DNA of 64,000 nt from Pelagicoccus enzymogenes (GCF_014803405.1 NZ_JACYFG010000002.1:248001-312000); one strand, 5' to 3'. Counted from the first letter of the stretch, positions 40,874 through 52,100 are shown. Program-made: numbers and translations. Notes: generated from the letters alone by a model not told the origin.

Positions 40874-43855
40874 TTAGAAGCTAAACGTCGACTGCAAGGT
40901 CCATGTAGGGCCAAACTCGATACGGAAACCAGACTCCTGTCCGTCAGAGTTGGCGTTGATCGCCTGGAACCCTTCGTTGCGTGTGAGGTTGCGCACGTTC
41001 AACTGGACGTTTAGGTCGACGCGGTCGTTCATGATCTTCTTGTCGAAACCGATCCAGAAATCGACGTCGAGAGTCGCCTCGTCCATGTAAGGGCTGTTGA
41101 GCTCCAGACCAATCACATCGCCCGCTTCGTTGTTGATGGTCGGGAAGCCGATCGCAGCGTCATCCTGCCAACGAAGGGCTCCACCGATGTTCCAGCCTTT
41201 CATACCACCATCAGTAAAGGTGTAGTTGGTAATGGCATTGGCACGCCACTCGCGAAGCTGAGGATTGGTGGTACCCTCGGCCGCGTTGTAGGTCGCCGCG
41301 GAGAATGCAGGGAACGCATCGTAGAACTCGGATGGATTCCCCTCGAAGCCCCAGGTAGAATACGTGAAATCGCTATTCCAGACGGAACCGCCGCCTACGT
41401 TCTGCCAATATGGAAGAGCCTCTTCCAGGAACCGTGTAACAGCTGGAGCGATAGCGGAGGAAACCGCATCCTGCTGGGAAACGTTGGCCATGAAGCGCCA
41501 GTTTTCAGTCGGGTTGTAGATCATCTCGATTTCCATGCCCTTCGAGGTCATTTCAGAGGTGGTCACGATATTGATATCGCCTACGCTGAGAGGTGAGACC
41601 GGAGTGTAGGAAACGCCCTCTAGAGCGGCCACATCAGCCATCACGTTTTGGTCGATAAAGAGCAGCTCCCATTGGGCAAGGCGCATGGCGGGTCCCCAAG
41701 GCAGTCGATTGTTGGTCTGCTCGACCTCGTACCAATTGACGCGCAGGTTCATCTTGCCTTCAAGCAGGTTGAGCCCGAAGCCGTAGTCGACGCCCTCTCC
41801 CGTTGGCGGGGGCACGGACTCGTTGAACATGTTAACCTGGGTAGCGGCAGGACGGAAGTTTTCCGACTCGTTGTAATGCAAGCTAAGCCAATCGAGCGGG
41901 TGAACCACCACACCCATGGTGGTGGTGGGGCCACCTGATTCCGCAGGATCGCCCGCGGAATCGCCGAGGATCAGCAATCCGTCGTCGCCGAGCGCTGTGT
42001 AGGAGTTCGTGGCCTTCTCCTGGGTGTCATCGCGCCAGCCAGCGGTGCCTACGACCTTACCTTCGAGCCAGTAGCTCTGCCAGATAAAGCCGGTTGATTC
42101 GACGGTTTCCGCCTGAACATCGCGACGCTTGGGCGTAAACATCGAGCTGTAGCTATCGGTCGCCCACATGCCAGCGTCCGCATCCCAATAGAGGTTGGGC
42201 ACGCCTGACGGCGTCAGGTCCGGAACGCCCGGAGCCATGGTGGCTGGAGAATCGGCGGTGCCGCCGAGATAGCGGATACGCGTCATTTGCCACAAGTCCT
42301 CGTTCACCCGATTGTTGGTGGGGAGGTAGTCCACCAGCTCGGAGCGGATCTCATTGAAAACCGTATTGGTGTTGCCCGTTTCTTGGCGCTCCGCCAAAGC
42401 CGTAAAGTTGTGGCGTCCGAGCCACTTGTTGCGCTCGCGGAAATCCAGCTCATAGGTCAATGTACCGCGCAGCATTTCATTGTCGACGTTGCGGATCGAC
42501 TTGCTGTCGAGCGTTCTCTGAGGAACGTAGGTCTCGCCGAAGTGCGGATTCGGAGTACCGTCCATGAAGTGAGAATTGTTATCTACCCAAATCTGGAAGC
42601 CCCAGGTGAATCGTTGGGTATCCTCCTCGTAGTCCTCAGACAAGTATCCAACGTTCAGATACAAGTTCTCCGCGAGCTTCTGGTCCCAAGTGAAGGTAAG
42701 GGCTTCGAAGTCGTGGTTGCGAAGGCTGGGATTGAGATTCATGTCATGGAAGGGAGCGATCTTGTTGTCGGAAAAAGCGACCGAGGTGAAGTTGTCGGCG
42801 TCGCCGCGCTGCTGCACGACCCCGGTAAACCAGCGGTCGTTGCCCCCAGTTAGAAACTGAACCGTGTTTCCATCGTAGTCGGTAATCGCTACGGCCCCCA
42901 CGTTCTGCGGACGAGTGAGGTAGTCCGGAGACTCGCTGTACAGCTGCTCCGCAGCGTTCCAAGCGGGCCTTCCCTGCTCCACCCATTCAGACACGTAGTC
43001 GATCGGAGTGATGGAATTCGGGTTGTTCTGCTCCTGACGCGCCACTTCGTAGTTCAGCTTGAAGGTTGAGTTCTCGAAAGGTTTGTAGGTCGTCGCTAGG
43101 TTCAAGCGATTGTCGTGATAGTACGCAGGCTGCTGCTGGTAGCCCCGATCGGCCCAAAGCCCTAGGACGCGCACAGCCAACTTGTCGTCGATGAGCACAC
43201 GGTTGAAGTCTGCGGTCGTCCGAAAGTCGGTGTTGGATCCGACTCGAAGCGACAATTCCGTACTGTCTTCCGCGACCAGAGCGCTTTTGGTCGCGTAGTT
43301 AACCACGCCCGCTGGATCAGCCATCCCGTAGAGAATGGAGTTCGGGCCGCGATTGACGGTCACGCGCTCGAGGTTGTAAGCGTCGATACCGACGCTTCCG
43401 CCAATCGAGCGGAAAAAGTCACGGGTAAGCTCGGCGCTGCCTAGGCCGCGCACACGGTTCTGGATGTTCGGGTTGTCGGACACGAAGTCCTGAGTACCGT
43501 TTCCTCCCGCGTTGGTGTAGTTTAGCGTACTTTCCGTATTGGCAGTGTACACGAGGATGTCGTTCAAATCGGCCGCACCAACGTCCTCGATGAAGTCCTC
43601 AGTCACCACGCTGATCGAAGCGGCGACGTCCTTCAATTGGGTGTTGATGCGACTGCCCGCCAAGGTGCTGTTCGCGCGGTAGCCTTGGTCTTCATCCGCG
43701 TTCACTTCAAATGGAGAGAGCGTGAAAACTTCATCGTCCTCTTCATTGTCCTGAGCCCAACCAAGTGAAAGCGGCACGGCTGACACAAGGGCAACAATCG
43801 CAGCGTTTCGGGCCAGCAATCGTGGAGCATAGGGGTACTTTTCTGTCTGTTTCAT
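40874..43855 (-). CDS. TonB-dependent outer-membrane receptor (Opitutae type)
   Basis: A 993-residue receptor. A signal peptide (cut near G-W-A-Q) leads into an acidic stretch and the F-T-L-S-P-F-E-V motif (about 46-53). The plug domain follows (about 58-200: S-T-L-A-G-S-R-I-N-T, V-T-V-N-R-G-P-N-S-I-L-Y-G). The rest is a 22-strand barrel ending in a terminal Phe (T-L-Q-S-T-F-S-F), as needed for BAM insertion. The S-P-F-E-V block probably serves as the TonB-contacting region. No carboxypeptidase-like domain and no SusD partner are present. These receptors import oligosaccharides or siderophores; the neighbours suggest a glycan. A palindrome at 44052 lies 197 bases upstream. Confidence 0.94.
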   Translation of the reverse strand: MKQTEKYPYAPRLLARNAAIVALVSAVPLSLGWAQDNEEDDEVFTLSPFEVNADEDQGYRANSTLAGSRINTQLKDVAASISVVTEDFIEDVGAADLNDILVYTANTESTLNYTNAGGNGTQDFVSDNPNIQNRVRGLGSAELTRDFFRSIGGSVGIDAYNLERVTVNRGPNSILYGMADPAGVVNYATKSALVAEDSTELSLRVGSNTDFRTTADFNRVLIDDKLAVRVLGLWADRGYQQQPAYYHDNRLNLATTYKPFENSTFKLNYEVARQEQNNPNSITPIDYVSEWVEQGRPAWNAAEQLYSESPDYLTRPQNVGAVAITDYDGNTVQFLTGGNDRWFTGVVQQRGDADNFTSVAFSDNKIAPFHDMNLNPSLRNHDFEALTFTWDQKLAENLYLNVGYLSEDYEEDTQRFTWGFQIWVDNNSHFMDGTPNPHFGETYVPQRTLDSKSIRNVDNEMLRGTLTYELDFRERNKWLGRHNFTALAERQETGNTNTVFNEIRSELVDYLPTNNRVNEDLWQMTRIRYLGGTADSPATMAPGVPDLTPSGVPNLYWDADAGMWATDSYSSMFTPKRRDVQAETVESTGFIWQSYWLEGKVVGTAGWRDDTQEKATNSYTALGDDGLLILGDSAGDPAESGGPTTTMGVVVHPLDWLSLHYNESENFRPAATQVNMFNESVPPPTGEGVDYGFGLNLLEGKMNLRVNWYEVEQTNNRLPWGPAMRLAQWELLFIDQNVMADVAALEGVSYTPVSPLSVGDINIVTTSEMTSKGMEIEMIYNPTENWRFMANVSQQDAVSSAIAPAVTRFLEEALPYWQNVGGGSVWNSDFTYSTWGFEGNPSEFYDAFPAFSAATYNAAEGTTNPQLREWRANAITNYTFTDGGMKGWNIGGALRWQDDAAIGFPTINNEAGDVIGLELNSPYMDEATLDVDFWIGFDKKIMNDRVDLNVQLNVRNLTRNEGFQAINANSDGQESGFRIEFGPTWTLQSTFSF

Positions 43856-44051
43856 ATTTAGTTAGCTTGTTTGACAAAGCGTCTGCAAACGGAAGCTCCG
43901 CAAGGAGACTCGGAGTCCCTATTTGCAGCAGATCTGGATTAGTGGGGTGGAGGTATGAGGGGTAGCGTTCAGCGGGTGAGCCTGGACTCGGCCCGGGGCA
44001 CAAAGCGTGAAAGTCGAAGAAATCCGACAATAGATAATCTGTTAGATCTTT

Positions 44052-44068
44052 AGTTAAACTGTTTTACT
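44052..44068. promoter_or_regulatory. 17-bp near-perfect palindrome upstream of TonB receptor, candidate operator
   Basis: AGTTAAACTGTTTTACT pairs over 7 of 8 positions per arm around a central T. Its AAAC-T-GTTT core is the complement of the AAAC-A-GTTT core of the perfect palindrome at 15250. It sits in the 292-base gap between the FG-GAP lipoprotein and the TonB receptor, 197 bases before the latter's start. Confidence 0.4.
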
Positions 44069-44092
44069 TTTACGAGATCAAGCAAATTCTTG

Positions 44093-44107
44093 GGACGTTT
44101 CGTCCCC
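44093..44107. other. Perfect short hairpin downstream of FG-GAP lipoprotein
   Basis: GGGACGTTTCGTCCC forms a six-base stem with a three-base loop 41 bases past the lipoprotein stop. On the minus strand it is followed by AAGAATTTGC rather than a strong T-run, so it is at best a weak terminator; a regulatory palindrome is the alternative. The rest of this 292-base gap shows nothing else clear. Confidence 0.3.
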
Positions 44108-44147
44108 CTTGTTCTGCGATCGGCAAAGCAGCCCCAAGCGAACCGAC

Positions 44148-45416
44148 TTACTGGCTACGCTGCCAAAGACTCACGCGGCTGACATGGATCATGGGAGGAT
44201 AAAAATAAAAGCCTCCGCTTACTAACTCGACCCTACCGTCACCATCCAAATCTCCTGCTTCGAGCGCGATCAGATGAGTTGGAGCGTGAGCGAGGATGCG
44301 CTTTTCGAAGCGTCCTCCACCTAGATTTTCGAAGCAGGCCAAGGATATCGCGTTCGCGTCCGACCAATCGTTGAAGGCGCTGGTAGCAAGAAAATCCAGA
44401 TCCCCATCGCCGTCGATATCGGCCACACAGGGAGCGTAAGCGCCCGACAAGTCCCCAATGCGGCGATACTCGAATTCGCCCGAGCCATCATTCTCCAGCC
44501 ACTGGACACCGTGCCAACGCCGAGCTCCGGGAGTGGCATAGTCGAAGCCATCGCCATTGGTGTAGGCAATGTCCACGTCCCCATCCAAATCCATATCCAA
44601 CAATTGGATACCGCTGCTGCCAAAATCTTTGTTGGTTGAACCAAAAAGGACTTTCGCCTCGAAACGCCCCTCTCCTAGGTTCTCGAACAGGTAAATTTCC
44701 TCCCAGTCCTGGGAAACGAGAGCGATGATATCGAGGTCTCCGTCCCCATCAACGTCCGCGATCGGAGTGTGGATCGTCCCGGAAAGGCCCAGCAAGCTAT
44801 GGCTCGCGAACTCCAAATCTCCCCTATTCTCTAGCCAACGAATCTCGCCCTCGAAGTATCCAAACGCGCCAACCGACAAATCCAAGTCCCCGTCCCCGTC
44901 TAGGTCCCCCGCCTGCACATCCGTCACGCGATCAATTCCCTCCACCAAAACGCGCTTAGAGAAACCCTCTCGCCCGTCGTTCTCCAAGACGACCACGGCT
45001 CCAATCTTTTGATCGTTTGGCGTCACAATTCCCATGCTCGCCACCAATAGGTCAAGATCTCCATCCCCATCTAAATCGCATGCCTCCACATGAGCCGCTC
45101 CAGCGACTCCATCTGCGAGTGTCAATTCCTCGAAAACACCCCGCTCGACCTGTCGCATCCATCCCACCATATTCAATCGCCCTTCCGTGAATACGACATC
45201 CACCAACCCATCCCCATCCAGATCGACAATCGACAAGTCCGTCACCCAAGGACGCCCTTCTATGGGATCACCTATCGTCTTCCACTTCATGTATTCAACA
45301 TTCAGTACAGATTCGACGCCATTCACCGGCTCATCCTCAAGACCACTCTTCTCCTTGCCACAAGAGACCAATAGAAAACTAAGCCCAACTAGACTATTAG
45401 CCATAAGGTAGCGCAT
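44148..45416 (-). CDS. FG-GAP/VCBS-repeat lipoprotein
   Basis: A 422-residue lipoprotein: residues 1-19 end in a good lipobox, L-V-S-C (Cys19). The rest is a seven-bladed FG-GAP/VCBS propeller with repeated calcium loops D-L-D-G-D-G-D-L-D (at least six visible). A second ATG at 45404 would still leave the lipobox. No enzymatic residues are recognisable; such propellers usually bind proteins or carbohydrates. Location on the periplasmic or outer leaflet is inferred from the lipid site. It precedes the TonB receptor on the same strand by 292 bases with a palindrome between, so it may belong to the same uptake system, as a SusD-like accessory in role though not in sequence. Confidence 0.88.
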   Translation of the reverse strand: MRYLMANSLVGLSFLLVSCGKEKSGLEDEPVNGVESVLNVEYMKWKTIGDPIEGRPWVTDLSIVDLDGDGLVDVVFTEGRLNMVGWMRQVERGVFEELTLADGVAGAAHVEACDLDGDGDLDLLVASMGIVTPNDQKIGAVVVLENDGREGFSKRVLVEGIDRVTDVQAGDLDGDGDLDLSVGAFGYFEGEIRWLENRGDLEFASHSLLGLSGTIHTPIADVDGDGDLDIIALVSQDWEEIYLFENLGEGRFEAKVLFGSTNKDFGSSGIQLLDMDLDGDVDIAYTNGDGFDYATPGARRWHGVQWLENDGSGEFEYRRIGDLSGAYAPCVADIDGDGDLDFLATSAFNDWSDANAISLACFENLGGGRFEKRILAHAPTHLIALEAGDLDGDGRVELVSGGFYFYPPMIHVSRVSLWQRSQ

Positions 45417-45519
45417 GTCGTTCTTCTGAATCAGACGCTACAACGAATCCAGATTATTGTGAACAACCCTAGAGGCAGTAAATCAGACTAGAAGGGTTCT
45501 CCTCAAAATGGTAACGAAT

Positions 45520-45674
45520 CACAAAAACAGCCTCTTCCGTAATGACTCACGAATGAGGCCTTCTTTTCAAACGATCTGACCATCGGGCATCGGGATTTAC
45601 CCCCCGCGGATTGAAACCACACAGAGCACTGTACATCATTTCTTTGAATGGTCTGACTGGCGTGATTCGCGATC
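45520..45674. repeat. Decayed copy of the tRNA-Pro 3' end plus terminator
   Basis: This stretch aligns colinearly with 46233-46380. It shares the terminator words GCCTCTTCCGTAA and TTCTTTTCAAACRAT, the GTGGTTT.AA segment, the GTACA/ATATA tract and finally GGTCTGACTGGCGTGATTCG. The last word is a mutated match to the 3' end of tRNA-Pro (GGTCGGGCTAGCGGGATTCG). The hairpin at 45530-45559 has several mismatches, so the terminator is degenerate, and no complete tRNA is present. Confidence 0.65.
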
Positions 45675-46232
45675 GCATTATCTCCCTCAATTCAATTTTT
45701 CGGAGGATTTCATGGCAAGCGTCTGCGCTTCGAAACGATCCCCATTAAACGAAACCCAACTTATGCCCAAATTCGGACATTTGGTTTCATTAATCTTTTT
45801 TCATCGATGCCCCTAGACAGGCTCATATCCTGAAGGCAAACTGAGCATAACGACCACACGATCGGCAGGGAGTCCTCTGACGCGAATCTGGGGCATCCAT
45901 CCTGGGCCGCGAGCGCGGAGACTGGTGCCTTTAGGCACAGGATAGAACAATCAAGAATCCAAAAAATTCAAAGACGCTTCATTAAACGACGAATCGGCAG
46001 GCTCAGAAAAACGAATCTGACGACAACTGCTAGATGAACCAAAAGCCGGAGGCTTCTCCTTGCACGAATACAAACCTTCCGGGCAGTAAGCCCTCTTGTC
46101 CTATTGCCCGGTAAACTGAAATGAGTTTGCGAAAAGCTCGACCGGCAGAATGCCGTGGGAGATTTTCGTTGAAAACTCTCCAACAGTTCGCCGAAGCCCA
46201 ATCACTACCGTCCAGAGCACCGCCAATCAGCC
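45675..46232. other. Gene-free spacer between the tRNA-Pro repeat copies
   Basis: About 560 bases lie between the decayed and intact repeat copies. It is more A/T-rich than its surroundings. I see a GGTGCCTTTAGGCAC-type small hairpin near 45924-45940 and one 34-codon open frame (45712-45816) with a GGAGGA four bases upstream, but no recognisable protein. Together with 45417-45519, which shows nothing, this is the largest non-coding tract in the window. Confidence 0.5.
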
Positions 46233-46380
46233 CACAAAAAAGCCTCTTCCGTAACAACTTACGAAAGAGGCTTTCTTTTCAAACAATCGGGCCAGCGGGA
46301 TTTTATCCCGCAGGTTAAAACCACTCAAGGTGCTGTATATCAATGCTTTAAATGGTCGGGCTAGCGGGATTCGAACCCAC
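46233..46380. repeat. Intact copy of the tRNA-Pro 3' end/terminator repeat
   Basis: This is the reference copy of the duplicated block: terminator hairpin, spacer and the last 28 bases of tRNA-Pro. Within the spacer, 46283-46302 again echoes the tRNA end (CGGGCCAGCGGGATTTTATC against CGGGCTAGCGGGATTCGAAC), so the 3' tRNA word occurs more than twice in this area. Confidence 0.6.
46239..46274 (-). terminator. Intrinsic terminator of tRNA-Pro
   Basis: A ten-base stem (AAAGCCTCTT with AAGAGGCTTT) is extended by a further five-pair stem after one mismatch and closed by a four-base loop. The minus-strand 3' side ends in six T. It sits 78 bases beyond the 3' end of the tRNA. Confidence 0.8.
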
Positions 46381-46429
46381 GACCTCTTGTCCCCCAGACA
46401 AGCGCGCTACCAGGCTGCGCCATAGCCCG
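46353..46429 (-). tRNA. tRNA-Pro (anticodon GGG), CCA encoded
   Basis: A 77-base cloverleaf. The acceptor stem CGGGCTA pairs with TAGCCCG, followed by A and an encoded CCA. The D-arm GCGC...GCGC encloses a loop with GG. The anticodon stem CTTGT/ACAAG encloses the loop CTGGGGG, giving anticodon GGG for proline. The T-arm has GTGGG-TTCGAAT-CCCGC. It lies 68 bases downstream of folE2 on the same strand and is followed by a strong terminator. Confidence 0.96.
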
Positions 46430-46497
46430 TTTTTGAAAGAGCGGCCAATGTGAACAGCCACTCCACGAAGATCAATGAAAACTTACGCGAATTTTCA

Positions 46498-47481
<984 letters not shown>

Positions 47482-47671
47482 CGGAAATGTGGTTCTTTGC
47501 AGCCTGCTTCAGGACTCGCTCCCGCCGCCGCCTACAAAAAATCGAGCCGCCAGTAGAGGTTTCGTCAGAAAAAAAGCAAGAAAACAAGGTCAACGCAAAG
47601 GCGTACCGTAAGGCTGCGCAACTGAAACAGCGGTGGCCCGGCCCTCGATTGGGAACAATCCCTATGCCGCC

Positions 47672-48706
47672 CTAGCGCCACTGGCGCCGAAGCAGCGTCT
47701 CCCCCTCGATCCACTCGCTTTCCACCATTTCGATGCGCGGATTAGTGGGGATGCCCAGATCCTGATTCATGATGCGCGAGACCAAAAGCTCCACCGCCCA
47801 CTCCCCCATCAAGCGCTGGTTCTGCTGCATACCCGAAAAACGCGTCCCATCCAAAAGCTGCGTAACCGCTGCGATCCCCACGTCCCGCGGCACCTCCATG
47901 CCGTTGCCCTCCAAGATCATTTGCAGCTTCTCCACCTCCCGGCGATGGTGCACGCAGACGATGACGTCGGGACGGTTGCTGAGCACCCACTCCAAGGTAC
48001 GCTCCGCGCTCACCTCCGTCGTGCGCAAGATCGGCATCAGCGAAGCGTTGCCCAGAGCATGCTCGCACCACCCCAAGTAAGCGCTGGGATAAGAGTGGGC
48101 CGTGCGCCCCTCCTCGTACTCGTTCAACAACAGCCCCGGCCGCCGGTAGCCCATCGCGTGAAGGCGCTCCAAGGTGCGATACAGGTCGTTGAAAAAATGG
48201 CTGGTCACCCGATGCAACGGCGTCGAAATGCTCAGCCCTATCGTCACGACAGCGTAGTGGTCTAGCTCCTTGGGGAATTCCTCCTCGAAGTTCGGACTGC
48301 CGAAGCAGAGCAGTCCTTGGATTCCCCTCGTGTCCAGAACCGAGCTGAAACGCGCCGCATTCATCCCGGGAGCCTTCAATCCCAGGGACTCCAGGCGATA
48401 CCCCAAAGCCTCGCCCCGCGATCGCATGGCCTCGTAGACCGCAGTCAGGTGCCGTGACCCCTCCCAGGGTCGCAGGGTGTCGTAGAAGGAAATCACCCCG
48501 AAGCAGGCCACCGTCGGCCCGCTCCCATTCAGGCGCAAGTGACTCATCAGCTCGTTCAGCTTGGCGTTAGGCTTGTAGCCGAGGCCCTCCGCCTCCCGTA
48601 ATACCCGCTCCCGCGTGTCCGCGGAAATCTTCGGGCTGCTGCGCAAGGCAAGGGAAACCGTGGAAGGCGACAGGCCTAGCTTACTGGCAATTTTTCGAAC
48701 GCTCAT
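47672..48706 (-). CDS. LacI-family transcriptional regulator
   Basis: A 344-residue regulator. The N-terminus V-R-K-I-A-S-K-L-G-L-S-P-S-T-V-S-L-A-L (residues 3-21) is the LacI helix-turn-helix, followed by a hinge and a sugar-binding-protein-like core (V-A-C-F-G-V-I-S-F-Y, G-L-L-C-F-G-S-P, V-I-V-C-V-H-H-R-R, D-V-G-I-A-A-V). It diverges from the second TonB receptor across 491 bases. A 19-base palindrome 67 bases before its own start is a likely autoregulatory site. It probably controls the receptor and itself in response to a sugar; the target set is inferred. Confidence 0.93.
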   Translation of the reverse strand: MSVRKIASKLGLSPSTVSLALRSSPKISADTRERVLREAEGLGYKPNAKLNELMSHLRLNGSGPTVACFGVISFYDTLRPWEGSRHLTAVYEAMRSRGEALGYRLESLGLKAPGMNAARFSSVLDTRGIQGLLCFGSPNFEEEFPKELDHYAVVTIGLSISTPLHRVTSHFFNDLYRTLERLHAMGYRRPGLLLNEYEEGRTAHSYPSAYLGWCEHALGNASLMPILRTTEVSAERTLEWVLSNRPDVIVCVHHRREVEKLQMILEGNGMEVPRDVGIAAVTQLLDGTRFSGMQQNQRLMGEWAVELLVSRIMNQDLGIPTNPRIEMVESEWIEGETLLRRQWR

Positions 48707-48772
48707 GGGGAATCAAAGAGGTGTTGGGGCAATACCCGACACCATTTCGAAAAAACAGGAAGGTCAACGTCT

Positions 48773-48791
48773 AACGAATGTAAAATTCGTT
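48773..48791. promoter_or_regulatory. Palindrome upstream of LacI regulator, candidate operator
   Basis: AACGAATgtaaaATTCGTT has two perfect seven-base arms with a five-base centre. It lies 67 bases upstream of the LacI start in the divergent region shared with the TonB receptor. Size and position fit autoregulation by the adjacent LacI protein. It has no T-run to make it a terminator. Confidence 0.45.
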
Positions 48792-49197
48792 GCCTAAAAA
48801 TTCCCGATTTCATGCTCGAAACGATGAGTCCCGATTACGTCCTTACCTATAACTTTAGTCATAACACGGCTATATCCACGCACCTAGTCGGAAAATTCAA
48901 CGTCTACCTTACACGAGGTTGATAAGCCTCAGAAATGCTAAAAGTTCGGCCCTAAAACCAAAAATCCCCACCAACGCCTCCCCCTGCCTAGCGGCCTACC
49001 CACCGACGCTCCCCGAAACTTCCGGGCCCCCGCGAGCCAAACCACTGCTACCTCCCCCTATCGCCGACTTCCAGCGCACGACTCACCCTGCCGCCGCACC
49101 GCCCCACCCCTTTTCGACTCTACCCCTTTTTCGCCAATGGCAAACGCCAGCGGCAAAACGAAAAAAAACGAACCCATACCCAAAACAAGCTACAACT
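48792..49197. other. Leader region of TonB receptor
   Basis: This 406-base stretch lies between the palindrome and the receptor ATG. The receptor frame stays open upstream to 48919, but those 93 codons are proline-rich, lack a signal peptide and fall in a C-rich tract, so I read it as an untranslated leader. No confident promoter boxes or riboswitch fold seen. Confidence 0.45.
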
Positions 49198-52100
49198 ATG
49201 CATCGTAAAGCTACAGACAACACTGCGCCCGATCGCCAGCGATCCCTCCGGCTCGCCTGCGCGCTCGGCATGATCGGCTTCGCCCCGCTCGCCTTTTCCC
49301 AGGACGACGCGGACGAGGAGGTCTTCGAGCTCAGCCCCTTCGAGGTCACAGGAGAAGACAACGAAGGCTACCGCGCCAGCAGTACCCTTGCCGGCACGCG
49401 CATCCGCACCGACCTCAAGGACGTCGGTTCCGCCATCTCCGTCTACACCGACGAGTTCCTCAAGGACGTCGGAGCCACGGACAACACCACCCTGCTCCAA
49501 TACACGACCAATGCGGAAGTGGGCGGCACCCAGGGCACCTACGCGGGCACCGGAAACGGTACCGACGTGGAAGAACGAGCGGCCCTGCAAAGCCCTAACT
49601 CCAATAATCGCGTCCGCGGGCTCAGCGCCGCCGAAAACACTCGCGACTTCTTCGTCTCCAACATTCCATGGGACGGGTACAACGTAACCCGCGTCGACGT
49701 GCAGCGCGGAGCGAACTCCATCCTCTTCGGCCTCGGCAAGCCGGCCGGCATCATCAACGCCTCCCTTCAGGACGCCACCTATACGAACGAAGGCAACGCC
49801 ACCATTCGGTTCGGTTCCTACGGTTCCATCCGAACCAGCGTCAACCTGAACAAGGTCTTGATCGAAGACCAGCTCTCAGTACGGGTCGCCGCCTTGATGG
49901 ACGATCGCAAGTTCCAGCAGGATCCCGCCTTCGAAGACGACCACCGCGCCTACATCGCCCTTCGGTACGAGCCGAACCTCTTCGGCAACGACTCCATGAA
50001 GACCACCTTCAAGGCCAAGTACGAAACCGGCGACATCGAAGCCAACCGCCCTCGCAACGTGCCTCCCTACGACAGCGTATCGGCCTGGTTCGCCCCTAAG
50101 GAAGTAAGCGACAGCAATCCCTTCGGCGGCATGGGCAAGGTCCTCGTCAGCGATCTCTTCGACGCGGAACGTCTCCGCGACAAGGAGGAAGCCGGCGCGG
50201 AATGGCAGCCCTACCTCGGCGGCGGACTGTACAACGTGCAGCAGCCCTACTGGATCTTCGACGGCGGCACCGGCGAACTCCAAGACGTGCGCGGCGGCTT
50301 CTACAACGTCGGCGCCCTCAACCCCGACGGTTCCGCCCGCGGCGCCGGCGAGGGCCTCATCGGCAAGCGCTACTCCGGCCCCTTCGTCGGAGTCAACAGC
50401 CTCAGCGGCGTTGCGGACGACCTTGACCTCTACCTCAACGAGTACGGACAATACCGCTCGCAAACCATCACCGACACAGGAGTCTTCGACTACAACAACA
50501 TCCTGATCGACGGCGATACCAAGCGAGAGTACGAGAACTTCGACGCGATCAACCTCGAGTTCCAGCAGACCGCCCTCAACGACCGCATCGGCTTCCAGGT
50601 GATCTACGACCAGCAGGATTACAGCAGAGCCAACCAAGGCCTGCTCGGCTGGCGTCCGCGCATCAACATGGACATCCTAGAACGCTGGGAAGACGGCAGC
50701 CCCAATCCCAACGTTGGACGTCCCTACATCGTCACCTCCAGCGGCGGAAGCGGCGGCTCCTACGAGACCAATCGCGAATACTTGCGAGCCACCCTCTTCG
50801 CGGAACTACGGGCCGACGACTTCTTCGACTCGGACAGCCTGCTGGCAAAGATCCTCGGCAAGCACCGCTTCAACGCGGTCTCCAGCGAGGAAGACTTCCA
50901 GACCCAGTCCCGCAGCTGGCAAAACAACTCCACCGACCAGACATGGGACGCGTTTTGGAACGGTACGGATGGATCCCGCTCGGGCATCAACAACCGCCCG
51001 CCCATGTCCATCATCTACCTAGGCGACAGCCTCATCAGCACCTCCTCCGCCTCCATGGCGAACATCCCTGGCATCCAGGGCCGTTCCTTCGAAAACACCA
51101 GCGCCAACGCCTACCTCTTTAATCCCAAGTGGATCGCAGGCGGTGGCGTCGACCCCGGAGCAGCTTGGGCCGGGCCGAGCACGCTGCCTGCCGCCGCGCA
51201 GCTCATGTTCAGCGACGAGGCTCCCGAAGGCGGATGGACCCAGGCGTCCAACCCTGCGAACTACGAAAGCTGGACCCGCTACCCCGTCGGCGTAGTCAAC
51301 AACTACGGCATGGGCCAAAATCCTGACCTCCTGACGGACTGGAAAATGGACCAGCGGGAAACTAGCTCCATCGCCGGCACCTGGCAGGGCTTCCTCTGGG
51401 ACGGAGCGCTCGTCACCACCCTCGGCTGGCGCCAGGACGAGATCAAGAGCCGCGAAGACGTCGCCGAAAAGATCGCAAGCAATCGCGGTCGACTCGACCT
51501 CTCCCCCGACGCCTTCGGTCTCCCCGCCCAGTACGAAGCGGGCAAGATCCTCAAGGACCAGTCGGTCAGCGGCGGACTCGTCCTGCACTTGAACAAGATC
51601 CTGAACGACGACCCACTGCCCTTCAACCTCAGCTTGACCTACAACAAATCGAGCAACTTCGAGGTTGGAAACGTCCGCAGCGACTTGCTCGGCACTCCGA
51701 TCGACAATCCAAGTGGAACCTCCAAGGACTACGGATTCGTCCTCTCGACCAAGGACCAGCGCTACTCGCTTCGCGCCATCAAGTACAAGTCGGAGATCAA
51801 CCTGGCCTCCTCCTCGCTCGAAGCCGGCGCCCTTGGCGATATCATCGCCAACGGTCTGCAATGGAGAAACATCTACCTCTACGACCTCGGAGGCTACTCC
51901 TACGACACCAGGGACCAACCCAGCTACCGCAACCGCGCTTCCAACTACTACAGCGTCGGTAGCGACAGAAAGTACGAAGTCGAAGAGGACTCCCCCGAAG
52001 AGCTCGCCCTTGAAGATTCGATCATCGAAGCCTGGAACAAGATCCAAGGCGACTTGACCGCAAGCGGCTTCCTCGACGCGTGGGGCATCACCAACGTTAC

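Noticed and set aside
45712-45816. A 34-codon open frame with a GGAGGA upstream in the tRNA-Pro spacer
   Set aside because: The ribosome site is only four bases from the ATG, codon use is unlike its neighbours, and the peptide (rich in Ser, Lys and Phe) matches nothing I know. Chance cannot be excluded.
45968-46257. Overlapping minus-strand frames of about 75 codons in the gene-free tract
   Set aside because: They run through the tRNA terminator repeat, lack a ribosome site and have no recognisable sequence.
48919-49197. N-terminal extension of the second TonB receptor
   Set aside because: The 93 extra codons are proline/alanine-rich and would bury the signal peptide; the ATG at 49198 opens a proper export signal.
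51019-52047. A 342-codon frame antisense to the second TonB receptor
   Set aside because: It has no domain or signal and is fully covered by a receptor with an intact barrel.
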